Source: Bacillota bacterium
Lineage (GTDB): Bacteria; Bacillota; Clostridia; Lachnospirales; Cellulosilyticaceae
Direction: 5' to 3'
Assembly (NCBI GenBank): GCA_023410675.1
Contig: JAEYPM010000095.1
Location: forward strand, 62,001-126,000
DNA: 64,000 bases
Part shown: piece by piece, positions 43,744 to 53,627 of the stretch
Position numbering within the stretch: position 1 is the stretch's first letter
How the letters are laid out: the number at the start of each line of letters is the position of its first letter
Translations under genes and position numbers: made by a program
Notes under the pieces: generated by a model
What the model was told of the DNA's origin: nothing
Seen by the model: the letters and a program-made list of their open reading frames with translations, nothing else
Database searches by the model: none

Positions 43744-43783
43744 GTATACAATGGAAACAGTATTATGAAAAGGAGGAAAGATT

Positions 43784-44212
43784 TTGGCTGATAATCTAAG
43801 AAAAAATTACCAATACCAATATGATACTGCAGCAAGAGATTATTATGTAGCAGTACCTATGCCAGAAAGAGAAGGCGAAAAAAGAACAAAGGTAATGCCA
43901 AAAAAAGCAAATGATTTTGCATTTGCATTTAAGTTGTTTTTGTGTGCAACTGTATTATTTTCCTCTGTTTTCGTGTATGTTTCTATGTATGCATCATTAA
44001 ACATGAAGCAGAGTGAGCTTAAACAGCTTAAAAATGATGTGCGCGAAGCTAAGAGTAATATTAATGAAATAGAGTCAGTTATAGCTGCTAAGTTAAATCT
44101 TGAGCATATTCAACAGGTAGCCAGCACACAATTACATATGAGAGAACCTCTTCCACATCAAGTAGTTTATATTGAACTGCCTGAAAATAGCTATACAGTA
44201 TATCAAGAATGA
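43784..44212 (+). CDS. ftsL: Cell division protein FtsL-like
   Basis: 142-residue bitopic protein: cytoplasmic N-terminus of about 45 residues, one membrane helix (AFKLFLCATVLFSSVFVYVS) and an extracytoplasmic coiled coil (KQSELKQLKNDVREAKSNIN). Sequence similarity in this family is low, so the call rests on size, topology and position between rsmH and pbpB. FtsL forms the divisome complex with DivIB and DivIC. The start is TTG 43784 after AGGAGG. Confidence 0.85.
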   Translation: MADNLRKNYQYQYDTAARDYYVAVPMPEREGEKRTKVMPKKANDFAFAFKLFLCATVLFSSVFVYVSMYASLNMKQSELKQLKNDVREAKSNINEIESVIAAKLNLEHIQQVASTQLHMREPLPHQVVYIELPENSYTVYQE

Positions 44213-44222
44213 GGAATGTGTA

Positions 44223-46370
44223 ATGGATAAAAAGACAAATACTAAGAAAGATAATATACAATTTAAAAAGCGCCTTATTAGGCGCATATTTATTATGAAT
44301 ATCTTATTTTGTCTTGCGATGATAGCTCTTATTATTAAAGTAGGCTATATTAAAGTGACAAAAGGTGCAGAATATGAAAAAGAAGTATTAAAAACGATGA
44401 CGGATACCCAAAGAGATATTAAGCCACAAAGAGGAAGTATTCATGATAGAAATGGTAAAGTCATTAGTACAAGTACCATTACCTATGATTTGATTCTTGA
44501 TCCAAAGGCTATCTCAGAAATGGGAGCAGAGAGTCAAAATAATACTTACAAGTTATTAAGTGACTATTCTAAGAAGAACATACAGGACATTCAAGCTCTT
44601 GTAAAAAATAATACAGGCTCTCGGTATTTAGTATTTATCAAACAGTTAACAAGTGAAAAAATGTTGGCTATAAAAGAAAAAAATCTGAAAGGGATTTATT
44701 TTGAAGAATCCTTTGTTAGAAGTTACCCTAAAGGAGAATTTGCTTCTCAAGTTATAGGCTTCTTTAATAAAAATAATGAGGGGCAATATGGTATTGAACA
44801 ATACTATAATAGTTATCTAGAGGGCAAGCCAGGAAGAGTTTTTTCGCAGCTTCAAGAAGAAGGAATTGTTACAACTGAGATTGTATCCCCAGAAGATGGA
44901 GATACCATTATTTTAACTTTAGATGAAGTGATACAGCAGTATGTAGAGCAGACGATGAAAAAATATATAGAAGAGCAAAATCCCATTAATGCGGCAGCAA
45001 TTATAATGAACCCTAAAACTGGAGAAATATATAGTATGTTTTCTTACCCTACCTTTAATCCTACCAACTATTTTAGTCTAGAAGAACAGTTAGGTAGTGA
45101 TGTGTGGGAAAAAATGACCCAAAAAGAGCAGGAAGAGCTTAGATACCAAGCATGGAAGAGTTTCAATACACAAATACCATATGAACCAGGCTCTACGTTT
45201 AAGCCCCTACTTGTTGCTGAGGCTCTCGAGGAAGGCGTTATATCTACACAAGATACTTTTGAGTGTAACGGATCAATAAATATAGCTGGAACATCAATAA
45301 ATTGTTGGAAAACAAGTGGACATGGGATGCAGACAGTTGAAGAAGCACTAGCAAATTCATGTAACGTATCGCTCATTAAAATAGGAGAAAAGATTTCCAA
45401 TTCGTTATTTAGTAGTTATCTAAAAAAATATGGCTTTGGAGAAAAAACAGGCATTGATTTACCAGGAGAAGCTGAAGGATTGCTCCACGAAAAGGGAAGT
45501 GTAGTGGACAAAGCAACGAACTCAATAGGTCAGAATTTTACATGTACGCCGCTTCAACTTATTACAGGATTTTCATCAGTTATTAATGGAGGCTATTTGC
45601 TAAAACCTTATATGGTATCACAGATAGTTGATGAAAAGGGCACCATAGTATATGAAAAAAGACCTACTATAAAAAGACAAGTAATCTCAAATGAAACATC
45701 AGATATCGTTCGGAGATACTTACAATCCGTTGTTAAATTTGGTACAGGAACAACAGCAGCAATTGATGGCTACTCTATAGCAGGTAAAACAGGAACAGCA
45801 CAAAAACATCCACGTTCAGAAGGAAAACATATATTATCTTTTATTGGCTATGCACCAGTTGAGGATCCACAGGTTGTGGCACTAGTCGTATTTGATGAAA
45901 TACCAGAAGGGACAGGTGCACCAGGTAAAGCTTTTAAAGAAATGATGGAAAAAATTCTTCCCTATTTAGAGATTGAGCCTAATGCAAATATTAAGAGTGA
46001 AGAAACTGATAATATTGAAATAAAAGATTATAAATCTATGGATCTTTATACTGCTATAGCCACTATTGAATCATCAAGACTAACCTATGAAACCATTGGA
46101 ATAGGTAAAATGGTAAAAAGTCAGCATCCAGCACCAGGCACAAAGTTACCCCAAGGTTCACTCATTAAATTATATATGACAACCGACAATTTAGAGGCAA
46201 TAGAAGAAGTTCCAGATTTAAGTGGCTTAACGATTGAGGAAGCAAAAGAACTTGTGCAAGAAACCTTTATTATTAACGGATATGGAGGAGGGGAAATACA
46301 ATCTCAAGTTCCTGCTCCAAAATATAAAATTGAAAAAGGTAGTGAAATAATTGTCCAAACAATAGAATAA
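44223..46370 (+). CDS. pbpB: Division-specific class B penicillin-binding protein with two PASTA domains
   Basis: Septal peptidoglycan transpeptidase. The order is an N-terminal membrane helix (RIFIMNILFCLAMIALII), a PBP dimer domain, the transpeptidase with SxxK in EPGSTFKPLL, the SxN motif in ANSCNVSLI and KTG in AGKTGTAQK, then two PASTA domains (about residues 560-715). Two PASTA domains and first place in the PBP pair match Bacillus PbpB, the next PBP being SpoVD. About 715 residues. ATG 44223 is preferred over an upstream in-frame start within ftsL. Confidence 0.93.
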   Translation: MDKKTNTKKDNIQFKKRLIRRIFIMNILFCLAMIALIIKVGYIKVTKGAEYEKEVLKTMTDTQRDIKPQRGSIHDRNGKVISTSTITYDLILDPKAISEMGAESQNNTYKLLSDYSKKNIQDIQALVKNNTGSRYLVFIKQLTSEKMLAIKEKNLKGIYFEESFVRSYPKGEFASQVIGFFNKNNEGQYGIEQYYNSYLEGKPGRVFSQLQEEGIVTTEIVSPEDGDTIILTLDEVIQQYVEQTMKKYIEEQNPINAAAIIMNPKTGEIYSMFSYPTFNPTNYFSLEEQLGSDVWEKMTQKEQEELRYQAWKSFNTQIPYEPGSTFKPLLVAEALEEGVISTQDTFECNGSINIAGTSINCWKTSGHGMQTVEEALANSCNVSLIKIGEKISNSLFSSYLKKYGFGEKTGIDLPGEAEGLLHEKGSVVDKATNSIGQNFTCTPLQLITGFSSVINGGYLLKPYMVSQIVDEKGTIVYEKRPTIKRQVISNETSDIVRRYLQSVVKFGTGTTAAIDGYSIAGKTGTAQKHPRSEGKHILSFIGYAPVEDPQVVALVVFDEIPEGTGAPGKAFKEMMEKILPYLEIEPNANIKSEETDNIEIKDYKSMDLYTAIATIESSRLTYETIGIGKMVKSQHPAPGTKLPQGSLIKLYMTTDNLEAIEEVPDLSGLTIEEAKELVQETFIINGYGGGEIQSQVPAPKYKIEKGSEIIVQTIE

Positions 46371-46437
46371 TCGGCATATTGCCTTCTCTTTTAAAATACA
46401 ATTTATGTAAGACAACTTTAAAAGAGGAGGCTTTTTG

Positions 46438-48387
46438 ATGCATAAAAAAATAGCTACTCTTGTTAAAAAAAGAGTATTTCAATTAGTTATATTTTTTGTA
46501 GTGGGGGTATTATGCATTATTGCTAGATTAAGCTATGTGCAGGTAGCTGAGGGAGCTAAGCTTCAAGATAAAGCCCTTGAGCAGCACACAAGGGATCGTT
46601 TGATTATGCCAACGAGAGGACGAATTTATGACAGAAATCTTGTAACGCTTGCACAAAGTGCATCTGTGGCAACAATAGGTGTTGTCAATGCACAAATAAA
46701 TGATCCAGAAAATGTTGCAAAAATTCTTTCAGAAAAGCTAGGAGAACCTTATGATGTAATATACAAGAAAGTAACCAAAAAGGTTGCTTTTGAAAGAATA
46801 AAAACAAAGGTAGATAAGCACCTGGCGGATGAGATCCGTAATATGAATTTGCCAGGAATTAAAGTAGATGAAGATTCGCAAAGATATTATCCATATAAAA
46901 ATTTAGCATCCCATGTTATCGGCTTTGTAGGGAAAGATAATCAAGGTATTGTTGGGCTTGAGGTTAAGTATGACAAATACTTAGAAGGAACACCAGGAAA
47001 AATTCTTATGGAGACCAATGGTAAAGGAGAAAGAAGAGAAGAAGTTTCAGAAATTAGAATAGCTCCAATTGATGGTAATCATCTTGTTACTACAATTGAT
47101 CTTACGCTTCAGCAGTATGCCGAACAAGCACTTGAAAAAATTGTTAAGGTAAAGGGAGCTAAAAGAGGTGCCTTTATTCTTATTAATCCGCAAAATGGAG
47201 AGATATATGCACTTGCTAATAAACCAGACTTTGACTTAAATGAGCCTTTTACTATTAATAATGAAGAACTTCTTAATACGTGGAGTTTATACACTGAAAA
47301 AGAAAAGCAGAATATGCTGAATCAAATGTGGAGAAATTTTGTTATTAATGATACCTATGAACCAGGGTCAACTTTTAAAATTTTCACATCTGCTATGGGA
47401 TTGGAAGAAAATGTTGTAACAGAGGCAGATACATTTAACTGTGGTGGTCATAGGGTTGTAGGAGGTAGAACGATCAAATGCTGGAGAAGTCCTAGATCTC
47501 ACGGTCAACAAAATTTTGTACAGGGCGTGCAAAACTCTTGCAATCCAGTATTTATGGATGTAGCTGAACGGCTAGGAACAAAAAAATTTCATCAGTATAT
47601 GCTTCAGTTTGGATTTGATAAGAAAACGAATATTGACTTGCCTGGGGAAGCAGTAGGTATTATGCATCAAGAAAAAAATATGGGGCCAGTGGAACTTGCC
47701 ACAATGTCTTTTGGTCAGTCTTTTCAAATAACGCCTATACAACTTGTGGCAGGAGCTTCTGCAGTAGTTAACGGCGGGCATATGATTACGCCTCATTTTG
47801 CAAAGGAAGTAATAGATGACCAGGGCAATACAGTATGCACATTTGAGTATCCAAAAGGTAAACAAATAATAGAATCCCAAACAAGTGAGCGAATGAAGAA
47901 GATATTAGAAAGTGTAGTATCAGAAGGGACGGGAAATAAAGCTTATATCCCTGGCTATAGAATAGGTGGTAAGACAGCAACCTCACAGAAGCTTCCGAGA
48001 GGTTCTGGGAAATACATAGCATCATTTTTGGCATTTGCTCCAGCAGAGGATCCTATTGTTTTAGGACTTGTTATTATTGATGAACCACAAGGAGTCTATT
48101 ATGGAGGCACAGTTGCAGGTCCTGTTATGCAAGAAGTATTTGCAAACGCTCTTCCTTATTTAGAGATCAAACCTATTTATAATGAAAAAGAAATGGAACT
48201 CGATGAAATCAAAACAATTAAGGTGCCCGCTTTTGAAGGTATGACTGTAAAAGACGCAAAAATGTATGCACATAAAGAAGGGATAATACTGAAAATAGAG
48301 GGAGCAGGCGAAACAGTTGTATCACAATTTCCTTTAGTAGGCGAAACCATAAACAAACAAAGTAAAATTATCCTTTACACCGAATAG
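46438..48387 (+). CDS. spoVD: SpoVD-type class B penicillin-binding protein
   Basis: Transpeptidase for spore cortex peptidoglycan. It has an N-terminal membrane helix, a dimer domain, and a catalytic domain with SxxK in EPGSTFKIF and SxN in NSCNPVFMD. The third motif reads KTA (GGKTATSQKLP) instead of KTG. One C-terminal PASTA domain (PAFEGMTVKDAKMYAHKEG) matches Bacillus SpoVD. 649 residues. ATG 46438 follows GGAGG. The position between pbpB and murE is as in Bacillus. Confidence 0.92.
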   Translation: MHKKIATLVKKRVFQLVIFFVVGVLCIIARLSYVQVAEGAKLQDKALEQHTRDRLIMPTRGRIYDRNLVTLAQSASVATIGVVNAQINDPENVAKILSEKLGEPYDVIYKKVTKKVAFERIKTKVDKHLADEIRNMNLPGIKVDEDSQRYYPYKNLASHVIGFVGKDNQGIVGLEVKYDKYLEGTPGKILMETNGKGERREEVSEIRIAPIDGNHLVTTIDLTLQQYAEQALEKIVKVKGAKRGAFILINPQNGEIYALANKPDFDLNEPFTINNEELLNTWSLYTEKEKQNMLNQMWRNFVINDTYEPGSTFKIFTSAMGLEENVVTEADTFNCGGHRVVGGRTIKCWRSPRSHGQQNFVQGVQNSCNPVFMDVAERLGTKKFHQYMLQFGFDKKTNIDLPGEAVGIMHQEKNMGPVELATMSFGQSFQITPIQLVAGASAVVNGGHMITPHFAKEVIDDQGNTVCTFEYPKGKQIIESQTSERMKKILESVVSEGTGNKAYIPGYRIGGKTATSQKLPRGSGKYIASFLAFAPAEDPIVLGLVIIDEPQGVYYGGTVAGPVMQEVFANALPYLEIKPIYNEKEMELDEIKTIKVPAFEGMTVKDAKMYAHKEGIILKIEGAGETVVSQFPLVGETINKQSKIILYTE

Positions 48388-48450
48388 AAAACTTTTTATT
48401 ATTTTAAACACATGATATAATAGTGAGGAAATAGTGATAGGAGGCTTAAT

Positions 48451-49908
48451 ATGCTTATAAATAAATTATTAGAAGGACTTAATTATGAGCTTATCCAAGG
48501 TGATTTAAGTAGAGAAATTGATCAAATTATATATGATTCAAGAATAAAAACAAAAAATGGATTATTTGTTGCGATAACAGGTTTTAAAACAGATGGACAC
48601 CAGTTTATCAATACTGCTATAGAAAATGGAGCTAAAGTTATTATTGCTGAAAAAGACGTTGCGATTGACAATCCGTGTATAACTGTAGTTAAAGTATCAG
48701 ATTCACGGTATGCTCTTGCATGTATTTCAGCAAATAGATATAATCATCCATCAGCTAAGTTGAATCTTGTAGGTGTGACAGGAACAAATGGTAAAACAAG
48801 CATTACTTATTTGTTAGGGCAGATTTTAGAAGAATATAACCAAAAAATTGGTATAATAGGAACCATAGAAAATAGAATAGGAAAAGAAGTGATCATAGCA
48901 GAGAGAACAACACCTGAATCCTTAGAACTGCAAAGCTTATTCTCAAAGATGGTTGAAAATGATGTAACCTATGCCTTAATGGAGGTATCTTCGCATGCTT
49001 TAAATCTAAGTAGAGTAGAAAAATGTGCCTTTGATCTTGGAATCTTTACTAATTTAACACAAGATCATTTAGATTTCCATTCTACAATGGATGAATATGC
49101 GTTAGCTAAGTCAAAGCTTTTTCAGTTATGTAAGACTGGAATCATTAACATTGATAGCGAGTATGCAAGTATTATGATGAAAGATGCAACTTGCACAATT
49201 CAAACATACGGGATTGACAATCACGATGCAGATTATTATGCAACAGACATTAACATAACTGCAAAAGGAACATCATATGTGCTTAATTGCGAACAAGGAG
49301 CCTTTAATGTTTATGTACCTATCCCAGGAAAATTCACCGTCTATAATACATTAGCTGTTATAGCAGGTGCAGCTTTTTTTAACATACCAATGGATCATAT
49401 TATAACTTCATTGGAACACATTAAAGGGGTACCAGGAAGGGTTCAAAGTTTTACTTCAACTAAAGAGTATTCAGTGCTTATAGATTATGCTCACACACCA
49501 GATGGACTTAAAAATGTGTTAGAGACAATTACTGAGTTTGTGGATAATAAAATTATTACAGTTTTTGGTTGTGGTGGAGATAGAGATAGAAAGAAAAGAC
49601 CTATTATGGGAGAGATTGCAGCTAGGTATTCTGATTATGTTATTATTACATCCGATAACCCACGATCAGAAGACCCCATTGAAATTATCAATGAAGTTGA
49701 AGTCGGCATACAAAAACATACAAAACCTTATGATAAAGAAGTAGATCGAAAAGAGGCTATTATAGCAGCACTAAAGAAGGCTTCAAAAGGAGATGTTGTA
49801 CTTATTGCGGGTAAAGGACATGAAAATTACCAAATCCTTAAAGACAAGACGATACACTTTGATGACTCTGAAATAGTGCAGCAGATAATACAGGAGGAGC
49901 AAAAATGA
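48451..49908 (+). CDS. murE: UDP-MurNAc-tripeptide ligase MurE (meso-DAP type)
   Basis: Adds the third amino acid to the peptidoglycan stem. GVTGTNGKTSITYLLGQILE is the ATP loop and EVSSHALNLSRVEKC the family block. TSDNPRSEDP contains DNPR, the motif for meso-diaminopimelate rather than lysine. 485 residues. ATG 48451 after AGGAGG. Its stop overlaps the murF start. Confidence 0.96.
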   Translation: MLINKLLEGLNYELIQGDLSREIDQIIYDSRIKTKNGLFVAITGFKTDGHQFINTAIENGAKVIIAEKDVAIDNPCITVVKVSDSRYALACISANRYNHPSAKLNLVGVTGTNGKTSITYLLGQILEEYNQKIGIIGTIENRIGKEVIIAERTTPESLELQSLFSKMVENDVTYALMEVSSHALNLSRVEKCAFDLGIFTNLTQDHLDFHSTMDEYALAKSKLFQLCKTGIINIDSEYASIMMKDATCTIQTYGIDNHDADYYATDINITAKGTSYVLNCEQGAFNVYVPIPGKFTVYNTLAVIAGAAFFNIPMDHIITSLEHIKGVPGRVQSFTSTKEYSVLIDYAHTPDGLKNVLETITEFVDNKIITVFGCGGDRDRKKRPIMGEIAARYSDYVIITSDNPRSEDPIEIINEVEVGIQKHTKPYDKEVDRKEAIIAALKKASKGDVVLIAGKGHENYQILKDKTIHFDDSEIVQQIIQEEQK

Positions 49909-51281
49909 AATTATATCTTGAGGATATTGTCAAAGCTATAGATGGAAGGTGTTTAAACCATGGACATTTTGGCAATAACATAGTTAAGCATATATGTACT
50001 AATTCTAAAGCTATTCAGCCTCAAAGTTTATTTATTCCTTTAAAAGGAGATAAGTTTGATGGACATCACTATATAAAGGAAGTTTTTGACCAAGGGAGTA
50101 TGGCAACATTAACGGAATGTGCAGAAATACAAGATGAAAGGCTATACACGATCTATGTTAAAGACACAAAAAAAGCACTACTTGATTTAGCAAAATACTA
50201 TAGGAGTCTTTTTGACTTGCCTATTATAGCAATAACAGGCAGTGTAGGAAAGACAAGTACAAAAGATCTTGTAGCAACTGTTTTAAGTAGCAAATATAAA
50301 GTGCATAAGACACAAGGAAATTACAATAATGAAATAGGTGTTCCCCTCACACTCTTTGAACTTGACTTAGATCATGAAGCAGCAGTTATTGAAATGGGAA
50401 TGAATCACTTTGGTGAAATACACAATCTCACAATGGCGACTAGGCCAAATATTGCCATTGTCACGAATGTTGGGACATCACATATAGAAAATTTAGGAAA
50501 CAGAGAAGGTATTTTAAAGGCAAAGCTTGAAATACTTGATGGATTAAACGAGGAAGGCGTGCTTATTCTTAATTCAGACAATGACATGTTGTCTCAGGTA
50601 GGTAGCCTTAAAGTTAAGACAATAAAATATGGCATGAATCATGATGCTGTTTATAGAGCAGAGGACATAAAAGTTCATTTAAATAAACTCCATGCACATA
50701 TTGTATCGCCGAAGGATAACTATGATATAGAAATACCAACACTAGGAGAACATATGGTTTTAAATGCACTAGCAGCTATTGCAGTAGCAGATTACCTTGG
50801 CTTAACAAAAGAGCAGATTATAGAGGGATTAAAGACCTATGCACCAAGTAAAATGAGGATGAGTATCAACAATTTATCTAATGGTATTGTTGTTATTGAT
50901 GATACCTATAATGCAAGCTTAGAATCCATGAAGGCGGCTGTTAAAACATTAGAAAGTTATCATACTGATGGTAAGAAAATTGCAATTTTAGGAGATATAT
51001 TAGAGACAGGAGATTATGCTAAGATACTTCATGAGCAAGTAGGCACTTTTGTAGCTTCTGCTAGGATACATATATTATGTGCTGTTGGACAGCAGGCAAA
51101 GCATATATATAATGGATGTATGAATATACCATCAAATATAAAAATAAAATATTATGAAACAAAAGAAGCATGCGTAGATGATTTGAGTAGCTATTTAACC
51201 AAAGGAGATACAGTACTTGTAAAAGCATCCCGTGGCATGCAGTTTGAAAAAATAGTGGATGCTATAGGAAAGGTGAATTAA
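49905..51281 (+). CDS. murF: UDP-MurNAc-pentapeptide ligase MurF
   Basis: Adds D-Ala-D-Ala to the tripeptide. ITGSVGKTSTKDLVATVLSS is the ATP loop, and TQGNYNNEIGVPLTLFELD and EMGMNHFGEIHNLT are MurF signatures. VIDDTYNASLESMKAAVKTL is the C-terminal block. 458 residues. It overlaps murE by four bases. Confidence 0.96.
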   Translation: MKLYLEDIVKAIDGRCLNHGHFGNNIVKHICTNSKAIQPQSLFIPLKGDKFDGHHYIKEVFDQGSMATLTECAEIQDERLYTIYVKDTKKALLDLAKYYRSLFDLPIIAITGSVGKTSTKDLVATVLSSKYKVHKTQGNYNNEIGVPLTLFELDLDHEAAVIEMGMNHFGEIHNLTMATRPNIAIVTNVGTSHIENLGNREGILKAKLEILDGLNEEGVLILNSDNDMLSQVGSLKVKTIKYGMNHDAVYRAEDIKVHLNKLHAHIVSPKDNYDIEIPTLGEHMVLNALAAIAVADYLGLTKEQIIEGLKTYAPSKMRMSINNLSNGIVVIDDTYNASLESMKAAVKTLESYHTDGKKIAILGDILETGDYAKILHEQVGTFVASARIHILCAVGQQAKHIYNGCMNIPSNIKIKYYETKEACVDDLSSYLTKGDTVLVKASRGMQFEKIVDAIGKVN

Positions 51282-51282
51282 A

Positions 51283-52236
51283 ATGAGAAATGAAGCTTTT
51301 TATGCGGCATTAATAGCATTTTTTCTTAATATAGTTATTAGCCCTATTGGAATACCTTTACTTAGAAAATTAAAGTTTGGGCAAAATGTTAGAGATGATG
51401 GCCCCAATTCCCATCTGAAAAAAACAGGGACGCCAACAATGGGTGGTATTATTATATTAGCAAGTATGATTCTTACAAGTTGTATCTTCATTATGCAAAA
51501 CAAAGAGCTACAAGTTATATTATTTGTCACTGTGGGTTTTGGAATTATAGGCTTTTTAGATGATTATATTAAGATAGTTAAAAAAAGATCTCTAGGGCTA
51601 ACTGCGATGCAAAAGATACTTGGACAACTAATTATTACCTTACTCTTTGCTTATTTATTAAGGTACTACTTGGGAATTGATACACAAATTATTCTTCCTT
51701 TTACAGGTGGAAAAGTTATCAATTTAGGAATGTTTTTCTTACCTTTTTTAGTCATTGGTGTATTAGGCTTAGTTAATGCAGTCAATCTTACTGATGGATT
51801 AGATGGGCTAGCTTCAGGGGTAACTGTGCTTGTTGCCACATATTTTACAGCTGTAGCATGGGCACTTCATAGTAATGTTGTTCCTGTTGGAGCAGCAGCA
51901 GTGGGAAGTTTGCTTGGTTTTTTGCTATTTAATAGCTATCCAGCCAAGGTTTTTATGGGAGATACAGGATCATTAGCTTTAGGTGGATTTGTAGCAGCTA
52001 CTGCTTTTGTTATGAAGATGCCTCTATTTATACTCATTGTAGGGATTATTTATATTATTGAAAATATTTCTGTTATCCTTCAAGTATTCTATTTTAAAAA
52101 GACTAAAAAACGATTATTTAAAATGGCACCAATCCATCATCACTTTGAGCTATGCGGTTGGCCAGAAACAAAAGTTGTTACAGTGTTTTGTATTATTACA
52201 GCCATTATGTGTCTTGTGGGCTTAAGTGCAATGTGA
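51283..52236 (+). CDS. mraY: Phospho-MurNAc-pentapeptide transferase MraY
   Basis: Membrane enzyme that makes lipid I. 317 residues with about ten helices. Motifs: GTPTMGGIIIL, FLDDYIKIVKKRSLGLTAMQ with the catalytic Asp pair, NAVNLTDGLDGLASG, and the C-terminal APIHHHFELCGWPETKVV with the HHH triad. One base behind the murF stop. Confidence 0.97.
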   Translation: MRNEAFYAALIAFFLNIVISPIGIPLLRKLKFGQNVRDDGPNSHLKKTGTPTMGGIIILASMILTSCIFIMQNKELQVILFVTVGFGIIGFLDDYIKIVKKRSLGLTAMQKILGQLIITLLFAYLLRYYLGIDTQIILPFTGGKVINLGMFFLPFLVIGVLGLVNAVNLTDGLDGLASGVTVLVATYFTAVAWALHSNVVPVGAAAVGSLLGFLLFNSYPAKVFMGDTGSLALGGFVAATAFVMKMPLFILIVGIIYIIENISVILQVFYFKKTKKRLFKMAPIHHHFELCGWPETKVVTVFCIITAIMCLVGLSAM

Positions 52237-52254
52237 TGGATAAGGAGGATTAAA

Positions 52255-53619
52255 ATGAATATTAAAGATAAAGAAATACTTGTGATTGGGATGGCAAGAA
52301 GTGGAATTGCAGCAGCAAAACTTGCACATTCAAAAGGAGCCAAAGTAAACGTTTATGATGCAAAAGCTTTAAAGGACTTTAACGCGAATACTCAAGAAGA
52401 AGTTCTTAAGATGCAAAATGAAGGGATAAAGTTTTATCTGGGAGAAGAAGTTGATACAGAAAATTTTAGTTTATTTGTGGTAAGTCCAGGAGTACCACTA
52501 GAAATTGAACTTATTCAAAAGGCTTATCAACATAAAAAGACAGTAATAGGGGAGTTAGAATTTGCCTCAACATATTGTAAGGCACCAATTTTAGCTATTA
52601 CAGGAACAAATGGGAAAACCACAACAACTACACTTGTAGGAGAAATTGTTAAGACGTCCAATTGCCAAACTTATGTTGTAGGAAATATTGGCATGGCCTT
52701 TAGCGAGCAAGTATGTGCTATTCCAGATCATGGGGTTGCTGTGGCAGAAGTGAGTAGTTTTCAGCTAGAAACCATTTGCAGTTTTCACCCTAAAATAAGT
52801 GCCATTTTAAATATTACGCCAGACCATCTCAACAGACATAAGACGATGGAGAATTATATTGATGCTAAATGCCAGATCTTTAAAAATCAAGGGACAGACG
52901 AATATGTTATTTTGAATGAAAATGATACATATTTTGAATCTATAAAACAAAGGATACAAGGAAAGATTATTACTTTTAATACTGAACAATCAGTACCTTG
53001 TGGAGCATATGTAAAAAATAATACAATCTATGAAAATATATTGGGCATTGAAAACAAAGTATGCTCAGTTGATCAGTTAAAGATTTTAGGAAAACATAAC
53101 ATTGAAAATGTGTTGGCAGCAGTAGCTATTACAAGATGTTTTAATATTTCGTTAGAGATTATAGAAAAGACGCTTGAAGTATTTAGAGGTGTAGAACATA
53201 GAATAGAATATGTAAAAACTATAAAGGGTGTGGACTATTTTAATGATTCTAAAGCTACAAATACAGATTCAGCAATTAAAGCTGTATTAGCTATGAAAAA
53301 GCCGATAAGACTTATTGGCGGTGGTATGGATAAACACTGCTCTTTTGTGGATTGGATTAAGTTATTTGAGGGTAAAGTACAGAAAATTTATATAATCGGT
53401 GAAACAAAACATCAAATTGAAAAAGAATGCCATGAGTTAGGGTATTATCATACAGAACTATTTAATAGCTTGGAAGACGCTACTCAAAAAGCATATCATG
53501 AAGCACAAGAAGGAGAGTGTGTTTTGCTATCTCCAGCATGTGCGAGTTGGGATATGTTTGAAAGCTATGAACAAAGAGGACATCTCTTCAAAGAAATAAT
53601 TAATCAGTTGAGAGGGTGA
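52255..53619 (+). CDS. murD: UDP-MurNAc-L-alanine:D-glutamate ligase MurD
   Basis: Adds D-Glu. VIGMARSGIAAAKLAHSKGA is the N-terminal Rossmann part, AITGTNGKTTTTTLVGEIVK the ATP loop, EVSSFQLETI and NITPDHLNRH the central blocks and YFNDSKATNTDSAIKAV the C-terminal domain. 454 residues. Normal position after mraY. Confidence 0.97.
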   Translation: MNIKDKEILVIGMARSGIAAAKLAHSKGAKVNVYDAKALKDFNANTQEEVLKMQNEGIKFYLGEEVDTENFSLFVVSPGVPLEIELIQKAYQHKKTVIGELEFASTYCKAPILAITGTNGKTTTTTLVGEIVKTSNCQTYVVGNIGMAFSEQVCAIPDHGVAVAEVSSFQLETICSFHPKISAILNITPDHLNRHKTMENYIDAKCQIFKNQGTDEYVILNENDTYFESIKQRIQGKIITFNTEQSVPCGAYVKNNTIYENILGIENKVCSVDQLKILGKHNIENVLAAVAITRCFNISLEIIEKTLEVFRGVEHRIEYVKTIKGVDYFNDSKATNTDSAIKAVLAMKKPIRLIGGGMDKHCSFVDWIKLFEGKVQKIYIIGETKHQIEKECHELGYYHTELFNSLEDATQKAYHEAQEGECVLLSPACASWDMFESYEQRGHLFKEIINQLRG

Positions 53620-53627
53620 GACAAAAG

